Assembly: GCA_015057325.1 (NCBI GenBank)
Contig: SVEQ01000009.1
Coordinates: forward strand, 52,096 to 116,095
Length of the DNA stretch: 64,000 nt
Source of the DNA: Lachnospiraceae bacterium
GTDB taxonomy: Bacteria; Bacillota; Clostridia; Lachnospirales; Lachnospiraceae
Reading direction: 5' to 3'
Under the pieces are notes generated by a model. The model was not told the DNA's origin and did no database searches. It saw nothing but the letters and a program-made list of their open reading frames with translations. Positions 10,122 through 19,800 of this stretch are shown in pieces (position 1 is the first letter of the stretch; every line of letters begins with the position of its first letter). The position numbers and the translations under genes are program-made.

Positions 10122-12914
10122 CTATTCCTCACCCATAAGCTTTTCAATTATCGCTTCACAAGTGCCCACATCCAAATCGTCTATAGACTTAAAGAGTGTA
10201 AATAAATGGTCATCAATTTCAGCAGGCCAGTCATACTTCTTAAGTTCACTTTGAACTTCTTCCATGCCATCCATATCAAGATTATCACAGGCCTCACTAA
10301 GTTTATTAAGCAGTTCCTTCATTACCTCCTCCGGAAGTACAGGCAATTCCTTTTTCTCCTGCTTTTCCTCTTCAAAAATAGGTGCCATACTGCTAAGCAA
10401 TCCTTTGAAAGATGCAAGTGCACTCTCCGTGTTTTCCTTAATGAATGCCATGTCATCATTTTTGCCGGCTCTCTCTAAAGCCTCTGCCATATCACCGAGT
10501 CTGAGTGCTCCAATCTGTCTTGAACTGCTCTTTAGCGCATGAACCTTAATCGTATAATCCTTAATGTCTCCATCCTGATACGCCTTTAATATCTCATCAT
10601 GTTTAGTCTGTCCGCTTCTGTAATACTCACCTACTATCTTTCTGAACAACTCAGTAGATCCAAGAGAAGCAATAGCACTCTTTGTATCTAGCATATCAAA
10701 CTCATCAAGAGTATCAACTTCTTCCTCCTGCATTTCCTCAGTTGGAACACCCTTTTCAATCTTATCCTCAGGCAACCATTTTTTAATTGCCGAAGATAAT
10801 TCCTTAATATCTATAGGCTTGGCAACAAAATCATTCATGCCAACCTCAAAGAACATATTTCGTGCTTCCTCAACGGCATTAGCCGACAAAGCAATAATCA
10901 CCAACTCATCAGCGCCCTTAAGCGTTCCTCTAATAATCTTGGTTGTATCTATTCCATCCATGTCCGGCATCATGTGATCCATAAGCACGATGTCGTAATC
11001 TTCTTTTTCTATCTTCTCAATAGCCTCTCTACCGCTTAAAGCAGAATCTATTTGCATTCTCATAGGTGACAGAAGCCCCTCTGCTATCGTGATGTTAATC
11101 TCGTTATCATCGACTATCAAAATCTTGGCCTTCGGAGCTGTAAAGCTGATGCTATATGCCTCCTCCGACTCAAACGACTGCGTATCGTCAGTTTCATCAT
11201 TTAACAATTTGACCATCTTGTGGGTAGTAATCGGGCATCTTAATGTGTACAGATTATCCATATCTGACTTAAATGTTGAATTGAAATCTATTGTCATAAT
11301 ACCCGTTACATCACGATGGTTCTCCAAAAATTCGCGAATCTCATCATTGTAATCTCGGTGTGCAAAGACAAGGAAATCTCTGTGTCCCATATAGTGTTTG
11401 TAATTCTTGATGTCTTCTATAAAGCCCTTCTCGATTCCAAGTTTTTCCATCTCCTCGGTAAATGCCTGCGCTCTGGAAGGATCCTTATCCAATATGACGG
11501 CACATTTGCGCGAAGCACCGTGTACATGCAAATCTGAAGCATCTTCCAAAACTTTTTGAGGAATTGAGAACCAGAAATCAGAGCCTTCTCCATATACAGA
11601 GTTAACTCCGATAGTTCCGCCCATACACTCCACAAGTTTCTGCGAAATGGCAAGACCAAGACCCGTACCTTCTACTGAACGGTTTCTTCTCGAATCCACC
11701 TGCTGGAAGCTGACAAACAACTTCTCCAAATCCTCTTCCCTAATACCAATTCCGGTATCCTTAACGTGGTATGTCAAAACAACGGTCTTCTCTTCTGTTC
11801 CATCTTCCGCAATTTCCACTTTGTTTTCGCAATTTACTATCACACCAACTCTTCCGCTTGGAGTGAACTTGATAGCGTTATTCGTAAGATTAATAAGAAT
11901 CTGTCTTATACGCATCGCATCACCATACAACGCATGCGGAATTTCTTTGTCCGTAACAACATATAATTCCAGTTGTTTCTCGCCAATTCGAGTAGTAAGT
12001 ATGTTAGCAATATCATTTAACTCACTGATAGGTTCGTATCTTTCAGGAATAATCTCCATCTTACCCGACTCAATCTTCGAGTAGTCGAGAATATCATTGA
12101 TAATATTAAGAAGGTTACGTCCGGATTTCTGTATCTGTGCCAGACAATCCATTGCTGTATGCGGAAGTTTCTCTCGCATTGCAATCTCTGCCATACCTAT
12201 AACCGCATTCATTGGAGTTCTAATCTCATGAGACATATTTGCAAGGAAGTCTGACTTCATTCTCGCTTCTCTCTCATACTCCGAACTCTTTGCTTTCATT
12301 TCCACAGCCTCAATGATAAACACCTTACCAAACCAAGTTATTACATAGATGCAAAGGAGTGTAAATGCAAGACCAACGCCACGGAAAATCATATTAAGAT
12401 AATAAAAATCATTATGGGCAGGCAAGAGATTTTCTCCGTTGATTATCCATGAGATTCCCATAGATAAAAGAATCATTATTGTTGATAGGCTTACAAACTT
12501 CACGTCAAAGAAAAAGGCATGAACAATTACAAACAAAGGAGCAAAAGCCCAGAAATCGGAGAATGGACAGACATAGCTATTCAAATTCCATTGGATAACC
12601 ACTGCAACTAATAGGAACACCTTTGACACAAACAGTTTTTGTGGAATCAAAAGACCTTCCTCATTGTAACTTGTCTTAACAAGATAAAGTGCTATTACCA
12701 TGTACGAAATATCAATGGAATTAGATATCCACAAAGCAATATCATTTATCGCAGGATACCAGCCAATATAATGCAGCAAAGTCATTGTTGCATTCCCGCA
12801 TATAAAGAAAATTGGCACTATAAGAACTACCAATCTGAATACCTTGTTTGAGTATTCATCAAGAACACCACTACGTTCAACATTTTCCGATTTTTTTCTC
12901 TTAAGTATATCCAT
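10122..12914 (-). CDS. Membrane hybrid sensor histidine kinase with REC and Hpt domains
   Basis: 930 aa from ATG 12912-12914, which has GGGGTG close upstream; a longer in-frame TTG start at 12929 is less likely. About six membrane segments span residues 20-205, followed by a short coiled linker, HisKA (His about 229 in NMSHEIRTPMN), HATPase_c (GTGLGLAIS), a degenerate receiver-like stretch, a complete receiver (ILIVDDNEIN, phospho-Asp in LMDHMMP) and an Hpt domain (HALKSSSRQIG). The cytoplasmic half closely matches the kinase at 104-3265, while the sensor half differs, so they are paralogues with swapped inputs. A TATAAT at 12953-12958 is a likely -10 box. The downstream surface-protein genes are possible targets or partners. 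Confidence 0.93.
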   Translation of the reverse strand: MDILKRKKSENVERSGVLDEYSNKVFRLVVLIVPIFFICGNATMTLLHYIGWYPAINDIALWISNSIDISYMVIALYLVKTSYNEEGLLIPQKLFVSKVFLLVAVVIQWNLNSYVCPFSDFWAFAPLFVIVHAFFFDVKFVSLSTIMILLSMGISWIINGENLLPAHNDFYYLNMIFRGVGLAFTLLCIYVITWFGKVFIIEAVEMKAKSSEYEREARMKSDFLANMSHEIRTPMNAVIGMAEIAMREKLPHTAMDCLAQIQKSGRNLLNIINDILDYSKIESGKMEIIPERYEPISELNDIANILTTRIGEKQLELYVVTDKEIPHALYGDAMRIRQILINLTNNAIKFTPSGRVGVIVNCENKVEIAEDGTEEKTVVLTYHVKDTGIGIREEDLEKLFVSFQQVDSRRNRSVEGTGLGLAISQKLVECMGGTIGVNSVYGEGSDFWFSIPQKVLEDASDLHVHGASRKCAVILDKDPSRAQAFTEEMEKLGIEKGFIEDIKNYKHYMGHRDFLVFAHRDYNDEIREFLENHRDVTGIMTIDFNSTFKSDMDNLYTLRCPITTHKMVKLLNDETDDTQSFESEEAYSISFTAPKAKILIVDDNEINITIAEGLLSPMRMQIDSALSGREAIEKIEKEDYDIVLMDHMMPDMDGIDTTKIIRGTLKGADELVIIALSANAVEEARNMFFEVGMNDFVAKPIDIKELSSAIKKWLPEDKIEKGVPTEEMQEEEVDTLDEFDMLDTKSAIASLGSTELFRKIVGEYYRSGQTKHDEILKAYQDGDIKDYTIKVHALKSSSRQIGALRLGDMAEALERAGKNDDMAFIKENTESALASFKGLLSSMAPIFEEEKQEKKELPVLPEEVMKELLNKLSEACDNLDMDGMEEVQSELKKYDWPAEIDDHLFTLFKSIDDLDVGTCEAIIEKLMGEE

Positions 12915-13003
12915 AGCCACACCCCACAATTATCAATATATACCTATTCAATATTATACTACAAATCGTGAAAAATTAAAGAAAAACATTGTTTTAGGGC
13001 GTG

Positions 13004-13037
13004 AAAAAAGGACTCCGGTAAACTTACCGAAGTCCTT
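13004..13037 (-). terminator. Terminator of the tRNA-Gln transcript
   Basis: Inverted repeat 13009-13022 with 13024-13037 (AAGGACT...AGTCCTT, one internal mismatch), followed on the minus strand by a run of T (the A-run at 13004-13008). It lies directly after the tRNA. Confidence 0.85.
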
Positions 13038-13039
13038 AG

Positions 13040-13111
13040 CTGGGGTACAAGGATTCGAACCTTGAAATGACGGAGTCAGAGTCCGTTGCCTTACCATTTG
13101 GCGATACCCCA
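13040..13111 (-). tRNA. tRNA-Gln (anticodon CUG)
   Basis: 72 bases forming a cloverleaf: acceptor TGGGGTA pairs with TACCCCA, the T-loop reads GGTTCGAATCC, and the anticodon stem ACGGA/TCCGT holds the loop CTCTGAC, giving anticodon CTG. The U1-A72 pair and G73 discriminator are typical of glutamine tRNAs. CCA is not encoded. It stands alone with its own terminator. Confidence 0.95.
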
Positions 13112-13210
13112 ATATGTTTGTCTTTGCGACTCACAAGAAACTATTATACACATTTCCAAGCAAAAAGCAAGCATTATTTTTAAAATTTATAAATATTTTC
13201 TCAAAGCGTC

Positions 13211-13417
13211 CTATTCCTGCGTATTTTCAACCGCATCACCGGTCTTATTAAGCTGCTCTACGCCCTCGTTATACTGATCGACCGCATCATCTGCCTGCTT
13301 AATATATTTTGTTGGCACATCAGGTTCTTCCTTTTTGACTGCACCGCAACCGTAAGCAACAACTGCAAGTCCTGCAGCAAACACAATGAACGATACCTTC
13401 TTAACCATCCTACTCAT
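13211..13417 (-). CDS. Small lipoprotein of unknown function
   Basis: 68 aa. The ATG is preceded by AAGGAGGG. A basic N-terminus and hydrophobic stretch end in a lipobox V-A-Y-G-C-G, so the mature product would be about a 45-residue lipid-anchored acidic peptide rich in Asp, Glu, Gln and Asn, with no recognisable domain. It starts 26 bases after the metF stop with no terminator between them and is probably in the same transcript. There is no known link to folate metabolism. Confidence 0.75.
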   Translation of the reverse strand: MSRMVKKVSFIVFAAGLAVVAYGCGAVKKEEPDVPTKYIKQADDAVDQYNEGVEQLNKTGDAVENTQE

Positions 13418-13443
13418 AGTAACCCTCCTTGCAAAAACATACC

Positions 13444-14301
13444 TTATATTATTGCCTCGTATATCTCTTTAGTTATGTCTGCCTTGTTCATGCTGTATAA
13501 ATGAATACCGCCAACACCATGCTTAAGCAAGTCTTCTATCTGATTAACAGCAAACTCGATTCCCGCTTTCTTCATTCCTTCAGGATCATCACTATGTCTT
13601 GCAATAAGGTTAGAAAGACTCGTCGGCACCGACGAACCCGAAAGTGAAACGCTGGTACCAAGCTGATTAACTCTTGTAATCGGCATAATTCCTGCGTGTA
13701 CGTTAGCATTTATTCCATTCTTATCAAGCATATCCATAAAACGATAAAGTTTCTCATTATCAAAGAACATCTGAGTGATAAGCTCATCAACACCAAGTTC
13801 TACCTTGGCCTTCAAATGTTTGATGTCGCTTTCAAGGTCAGGCGATTCCGGATGCTTTTCAGGATAACAAGCCGCATATATTTGGAAACTTCCATACTGC
13901 TTAATCTCAGGTATTATGTCCGATGCATACTTGTAATATCTGTTTGCAAACTCTTCCTCTGTCATTGTTCTTGGTCTGTCACCACGAAGAGCAAGTATTC
14001 TCTTAACACCTTTTTCATTTAACTCGTCAAGCAATTCCTTGAGGCTGTCTTTATTCATTCCGACTGCTGTCATATGCGCAAGCGACTCAACCTCGCAGAT
14101 GTGCTGAATGTATGCGGCAATCTTGGCTGTCTTTTTGCTGTTGCTTCCGCCGGCACCGTAAGTTACGCTTATATAATCGGGCTTTATTGTACTAATATCA
14201 TCAAGTGTCTGAAAAATATCGTACATCTCATCATTTCTCTTTGGAGGGAAAACCTCGCACGAAAACTCAACCTCTCCGCCCGTGTATTTGTTCTTAATCA
14301 T
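13444..14301 (-). CDS. metF: 5,10-methylenetetrahydrofolate reductase
   Basis: 285 aa, a normal length for bacterial MetF, an FAD enzyme that reduces methylene-THF to methyl-THF for methionine synthesis (or in reverse in acetogenic pathways). Visible family blocks are SCEVFPPK at the start, SVTYGAGGS near residue 45, LALRGDRP near 105 and an ITQMFFDN block near 178. TGGAGA precedes the ATG. It is cytoplasmic. No SAM riboswitch or T-box is seen in the short leader. A small lipoprotein gene follows. Confidence 0.95.
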   Translation of the reverse strand: MIKNKYTGGEVEFSCEVFPPKRNDEMYDIFQTLDDISTIKPDYISVTYGAGGSNSKKTAKIAAYIQHICEVESLAHMTAVGMNKDSLKELLDELNEKGVKRILALRGDRPRTMTEEEFANRYYKYASDIIPEIKQYGSFQIYAACYPEKHPESPDLESDIKHLKAKVELGVDELITQMFFDNEKLYRFMDMLDKNGINANVHAGIMPITRVNQLGTSVSLSGSSVPTSLSNLIARHSDDPEGMKKAGIEFAVNQIEDLLKHGVGGIHLYSMNKADITKEIYEAII

Positions 14302-14453
14302 TGTATTTTCTCCATTCTGTCAAGCATATTAACCATTTCTCTGTTGACTAATTATATACTCTGCCGATTTTTTTGTAAACATCAAATGCATACACATTTT
14401 CTTCTTGCATTTTTTCTTTATATTATATATACTATTTTCGAATGAACGCAATG

Positions 14454-14481
14454 GAGTGGTCATTATTTTTTTCGACCACTC
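14454..14481 (+). promoter_or_regulatory. Hairpin in the symporter 5' leader
   Basis: GAGTGGTC (14454-14461) can pair with GACCACTC (14474-14481) across a T-rich loop, 25 bases before the symporter ribosome binding site. No terminator-type T-run follows directly. It may be a leader structure or the operator of a dimeric regulator; the function is not known. Confidence 0.4.
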
Positions 14482-14518
14482 TATTATTATGTAAAAAAAC
14501 ATTTTTAGGAGGTACACA

Positions 14519-16021
14519 ATGGAAAACTTCTTAGAACACGTAACGCACATCAATGATGTCATTAACAGCGCTGTTTGGGGTTGGCCGGCACTCATTTTAC
14601 TTGCTTTTGTAGGCGTATTGATGACATGCATGACCAAGTTCTTCCAGTTAACACATTTTAGTTATTGGATGAAACACACAATCGGTGCAATCTTTGGTGA
14701 CAAGCACGTTACGGCTCACACTGATGACAAGACAATTTCCCAGTTCCAGTCGCTTTGTACAGCACTTGCTGCAACTGTCGGAACAGGTAACATCGTTGGT
14801 GTTGCAACAGCTATCGCAACAGGTGGTCCCGGAGCGGTATTTTGGATGTGGCTTATCGCATTCTTCGGAATGATGACAAACTACTCTGAAAACGTACTCG
14901 GTATTCTCTACCGTCGTCGTAACGAAAACGGCGAATGGAGTGGTGGTGCAATGTACTACCTTCGCGACGGTCTCGGACGCAAGAAGGGCTGCAAGGCAAT
15001 CGGTGCAATTCTTGCCGTATTGTTCTCATGCTTCTGCTTACTTGCATCATTTGGTATCGGTAACATGAGTCAGGTTAACTCGATTACTGTAAATGTTAAC
15101 AATGCATTTAACATTCCTAAGGTGGCAATCGGAGCATTTTTAGTAGTTGCAGTCGGACTCGTTACAATCGGTGGTATCAAGAGAATAGCTGCTATAACAG
15201 AGAAGCTTGTACCTTTCATGGTTATAATATATCTTATCGGTGCTTTATTCATTATCATCACTCATGCAGGAACAATTCCGGCAGTATTCGTTTCAATCTT
15301 TAGAGGAGCATTCCACTTAAAGAGTGCTGCAGGTGGTTTCGTTGGTTCAGGTGTTGCGCTTGCAATGAAAATGGGTATGAAGCGTGGAGTATTCTCTAAC
15401 GAGGCAGGTCTTGGTTCATCAGTTATGGTGCACTCAAGTTCAAACGTTAAAGAGCCTGTTCGCCAGGGTATGTGGGGAATCTTCGAAGTATTTGCAGATA
15501 CCATTATCGTATGTACTTTGACTGCATTTACAATCCTTTCAAGCGGTGCATTTGATCTTTCAACCGGTGCTCTTGCAGGTCATGCTGCAGACATTGAAGC
15601 CAGCAACCTTATGAGCTACTCATTTGAGGTAGCATTTGGACCAATCGGTTCTAAGTTCATTGCGATTGCAATCCTTTTGTTCGCATACTCAACCGTTCTT
15701 GGTTGGAGCCATTACGGAACAAAAGCATTTGAGTACTTATTCGGAACAAAGACAATCATCATCTACCGTGTTATCTTCGTAGCTATGGTAATGTTTGGTG
15801 CTCTTGTAAATGCTCAGCTTGCTTGGGATATTTCAGATACATTCAACGGACTTATGATGCTTCCTAACCTTATCGGTGTTATCGTTCTTTCACCTCAGGT
15901 TATGGAGTGTACAAGAAATTACGTTGCACGTAAAATGAAGGGCGACACATCAGTAGTTCCAATGTTATCACTCTTTGAGGATATCGAGGAGGAGCAGCTT
16001 ATGCGTCCTGACGAAGACTAA
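14519..16021 (+). CDS. Alanine or glycine:sodium symporter, AGCS family
   Basis: 500 aa; AGGAGGT stands seven bases before the ATG. About ten to eleven hydrophobic helices and family blocks are visible: GTGNIVGVATAIATGGPGAVFWMW near residue 85 (shown in part), NYSENVLG, GGAMYYL, and the late FSNEAGLGSS and AYSTVLGWS segments. This inner-membrane secondary transporter imports small neutral amino acids with Na+. Substrate choice between alanine and glycine cannot be made from sequence. It is the only well-supported plus-strand protein gene in the window and is monocistronic, ending at a strong hairpin. Its codon use is richer in G+C than the mosaic region, as expected for a core gene. Confidence 0.95.
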   Translation: MENFLEHVTHINDVINSAVWGWPALILLAFVGVLMTCMTKFFQLTHFSYWMKHTIGAIFGDKHVTAHTDDKTISQFQSLCTALAATVGTGNIVGVATAIATGGPGAVFWMWLIAFFGMMTNYSENVLGILYRRRNENGEWSGGAMYYLRDGLGRKKGCKAIGAILAVLFSCFCLLASFGIGNMSQVNSITVNVNNAFNIPKVAIGAFLVVAVGLVTIGGIKRIAAITEKLVPFMVIIYLIGALFIIITHAGTIPAVFVSIFRGAFHLKSAAGGFVGSGVALAMKMGMKRGVFSNEAGLGSSVMVHSSSNVKEPVRQGMWGIFEVFADTIIVCTLTAFTILSSGAFDLSTGALAGHAADIEASNLMSYSFEVAFGPIGSKFIAIAILLFAYSTVLGWSHYGTKAFEYLFGTKTIIIYRVIFVAMVMFGALVNAQLAWDISDTFNGLMMLPNLIGVIVLSPQVMECTRNYVARKMKGDTSVVPMLSLFEDIEEEQLMRPDED

Positions 16022-16042
16022 TTCGTAATCACATAAGGTATC

Positions 16043-16080
16043 AAAAAACGACTTTCTCGATTGTGAGAAAGTCGTTTTTT
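16043..16080. terminator. Bidirectional terminator between convergent genes
   Basis: Perfect 16-bp inverted repeat (16043-16058 with 16065-16080) with A and T ends and a 6-base loop. It serves the symporter on the plus strand and the response regulator (stop at 16082) on the minus strand. Confidence 0.93.
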
Positions 16081-16081
16081 A

Positions 16082-16840
16082 TTACGGATGTTTCACAAAG
16101 AAATCTTCTAATTGTTTAATTAATTCATGTCGTTCAATCGTCTTAAGGAAATATCCTTCCGGTTTGAGTGCCACGACCTCCATAACGCTTTCCTTATCTC
16201 CCTTACCCGTAAGGAAGATTACCGGAATGTCCTTTGTCTCCTCATCACTTCGAAGCATCTCAAGCACCTGCGGTCCGGTCGTTATCGGCATCTCATGATC
16301 AAGCAAAATCAAGTCTGCCTTATTCTTACCCAGCCACTTGATAGCCTGCAATCCCGAATTGGCCATGGATACCTTGAACTTTCCCTTAAGCCACTCTCTT
16401 ACAAGACCGAGATAATTCGGATCGTCATCAACAATCAATATGCTCTTCTTAAACTCACCGGCATCAATCTTTGCAAAGAGTCCATTAACCGTTTCGATGT
16501 ATTCTTCGTTATTGAGTGGTCGGGCAAATGTCTTGTAAATCAAATCATTTGGCGTATTATCAACAACGTATTGAACATCAGGCTTCTCTCCGATGATTAT
16601 CATTTGCATTCCCGTCTCGCCCATCTTGTCGTTAAGGAAATGTAACACGTCCTCCGGCGGTCTGCAGCCGTCATCCATATACATTGTTATAAGCCCCGTG
16701 TTTTCCCAGTTTGAATTAATATCATTAATGGCAAATGGTGCATATACACTTTCCACTCCCGCCGACTGAGATTTCTTAACAAGTGCGCGTATTAAAAATG
16801 TTTCTTTCTCGCCAATAAGCATTACACGTTTTCCTGTCAT
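16082..16840 (-). CDS. Response regulator with degenerate N-terminal and active C-terminal receiver
   Basis: 252 aa. Residues 1-120 look like a receiver fold without the acidic pocket (GKRVMLIGEK start, no phospho-Asp), while residues about 132-250 form a full receiver with VDDD at its start, the phospho-Asp in LLDHEMP and the conserved Lys in the late block. There is no DNA-binding or enzymatic output. It starts five bases after the propeller hybrid kinase and is the last gene of that operon, so the likely role is as a diffusible phospho-acceptor or a scaffold that modulates the kinase. Confidence 0.88.
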   Translation of the reverse strand: MTGKRVMLIGEKETFLIRALVKKSQSAGVESVYAPFAINDINSNWENTGLITMYMDDGCRPPEDVLHFLNDKMGETGMQMIIIGEKPDVQYVVDNTPNDLIYKTFARPLNNEEYIETVNGLFAKIDAGEFKKSILIVDDDPNYLGLVREWLKGKFKVSMANSGLQAIKWLGKNKADLILLDHEMPITTGPQVLEMLRSDEETKDIPVIFLTGKGDKESVMEVVALKPEGYFLKTIERHELIKQLEDFFVKHP

Positions 16841-16845
16841 ACTTT

Positions 16846-19800
16846 CTACCTCTCAATTTCCTTAATCAATTCTTCCATGCCGTCCCAGTTGAAACTCTTT
16901 AACATACTCTCAAGCTTATCAATTCTGTCCTTGTCTGCCTGCGGCAGATTATATTCCTTAAGCTGCTCGATTATCATTTCTACCGCATCATAATCCATTT
17001 GAGGAACCACTTCCTTAAGCGCCGCATAAGCATCGTTAAGTTCTTCGTCAGGAATCAATGCTTTGTCGGATTCATTATCCTTGACTATTCTACTAAGTTT
17101 TTCCTTGTATGCTCTTAAATCATCCAGAAGTTTCTTCGTATTCTTCTTAATGAAATCCAAATCGTTGCCATTACCTGCCGCCTCAAGTTCCTCTGCAAGC
17201 TTTGAAAGCTTCTGTGCTCCGATAATTCGTGCCGAACTCTTAAGCGCGTGCACCTTAACAGTAAACAGTCTTATATCGTCTTTGTCAAATGCATTCTCGA
17301 TAACTTCTGAACTGGCATCTATTGTATCATGAAACATCTTCAAAGAATAGCAATATTGTGATATTCCGCCCGAGTTTCTGATACCGTCATCAACCGAAAG
17401 GTCATCAACCTTATTTACCCATTTCATGTCATCAGGAAGTTCTGTCGGCTCCTGCTCAACATCCTCTGCCTTTGGCTTCATCATTATTTCCTCCGGTAAA
17501 TGACGCATAATAGCCTTCTCAAGAACTACCGAGTCAACCGGTTTGGGAATATATCCGTTAAAGCCTTTGGATTTGTAGAACTCCTCGCCTGCTGTTGAAT
17601 TGGCTGTAAGAGCATATACCGGTAAGTCAGGCATCGTTTCTCTTATTCGTTCAAGCGTCTCCACACCGTCCATTCCCGGCATCATGTGATCTAACAATAC
17701 AACATTAAATGTTCCGTATTTTAATTTGGCAAGACACTCCTCACCGCTCTCTGCTGTCGTTACAAATATTCTTGTAGGCTTAAGCAGACCCTTGATAACC
17801 GTAAGATTCATCGGGTTATCATCTACAAGTAACACCTCTGCATCAGGGGCTACAAACTGCGGAACATATGGACCTTTCGGCCTATTATCCTTTTCTATGA
17901 ACTTACCAAGCGGTCTGTTATCTTCGATTTTCTGAACAAAAGTGAAAATGAACTCTGAACCCTCACCATATTCACTCTCACAAGTAAGCTCACCACCCAT
18001 AAGAGTAGCAAAACGTCTTGAAATATCAAGTCCAAGTCCCGTTCCCTGTATGTCGGCATTCTTTTCTTCTTCCAAGCGTTCGTATGCCGCAAAGAGTTTA
18101 TCCATATCCTCAGGCTTGACACCAATTCCTGTGTCCTTGACAGAAATCTTTAACGAGCATTTATCTTCCGTTCTGCTTTCTACGACAACATCTAAAGAAA
18201 AGCCCCCGACTTCTGTATATTTTATTGCATTAGTGAGCAGGTTAAGCACTATCTGTTTGATCTTGCCTGCATCACCGTAAAGCCTTGTAGGCATCGTTTC
18301 ATCAACGATAACATCAAAGGTAAGCTTCTTTTCTTCACTTCTTACTCTTACCATTGAAACGATTGAACGAAGAAGTTCCTGCACATCATACTCCTGCTCA
18401 ACAAGGTGCATTTTTCCTGACTCAATCTTAGACATGTCTAATAAGTCATTAACAAGACCAAGAAGCGATTCGGAAGCATTTCTTATATCCATTGCGTAAT
18501 TAACAACCGTAGAAGAATAGCTCTTCGGAACATCTGTAGAATCCTCTCGGATTATCATTTCATCCATTCCCATAATGGTGTTAATCGGCGTTCTAATCTC
18601 GTGCGACATATTTGCAAGGAATCGCGTTTTGGCACTGTTGGCGCGCTCCGCTTCTTCCTTTGCCTGGCGTATCTCCTCATACTGTCTGCGGATTACCGTA
18701 CCCGTCATGACACGCCATACTATAAGACCGACAATGAGTGCGAGCAGGGCAAGAAGTATTATTCTTACCGCAAGCAACTCCATTATCTTAGGCTTCTTAA
18801 CAATGTTAAAGGTTTCATCCTGGCAAACCTCCATCGTGCTGCCATCTAATATCTGTACATGAAGCACATAATCACCGTATGCAAGTCCTGTATATTCAAG
18901 TGAAGACAAATTGCTTTGAAGTGCCGTAATACCCGGATCCTTTGTACCTTCCAGAAATACCTTGACCGTCGGATTGGTCATTGCATAATTCAATATTGAA
19001 GGTGTTATCTGAATTCGTCCTTCCACTGCGGGAATTATATAGGCTCCCGATTCATCCTTAGTTACAGGCTCATCGTTACAGGTCAAAGAACCTATTCCCA
19101 CTTTAATATTTGAACTCTGTTCAAAGAAATGATTGACGTTAACCATACATGCCGCTGCTCTTGTGGAAATGTATAAGTCGCCGTCGCCTGTCATTTCACT
19201 GTAAGCATTCGCAGTAGGTGCTCCTGCCAAACCGTTTGCAACCGAATATAATCTGTAATCAGTTACATTATTATCAAGCATTGACTTAGCACTAACCGCG
19301 TAGACTCCGTAAGAAGACAAAATCCATATATTGTCATGCACGTCAAAATACAAATCGAAGTTGTTGTTATAAGGGAACGTATCAATATTAAAAATTGTTC
19401 CGCCCTTGATATATTCAATGGAGTTCGAGGTTATTATCCAATAAACTCCTCTTGTTTCATCCTTTTTAACTCGAAGAATAACATCACTTGTAAGACCGTC
19501 CTCGCGTCCTAATTTAAGCACTTTGTTATCCTGAATCAGGTATAGACCATCGCCGTCGGTACCCGCATATATGTTACCGTCTTCCCCTTCTTCAACAGTC
19601 AAAAATACTGTATTGTCAACGCCGTCTGCCTCTCCTACCGTTCGAACCACTTTGCCGTCTTTGATTACTGCAAGTCCGGCATTGGTTCCCGCAAGTACGG
19701 AACCGTCCTTAGCCGCCTTGACGCATCTAATCTCATCGCTTAGCAAACCGTTCTTCTCGGTAAAATCGGTAATCTCGCCTGATTTTGAAAAACAAATAAG

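Noticed and set aside
14302..14518. SAM or glycine riboswitch in the metF-symporter intergenic region
   Set aside because: No consensus core is visible. Only one simple hairpin near the symporter start was found.
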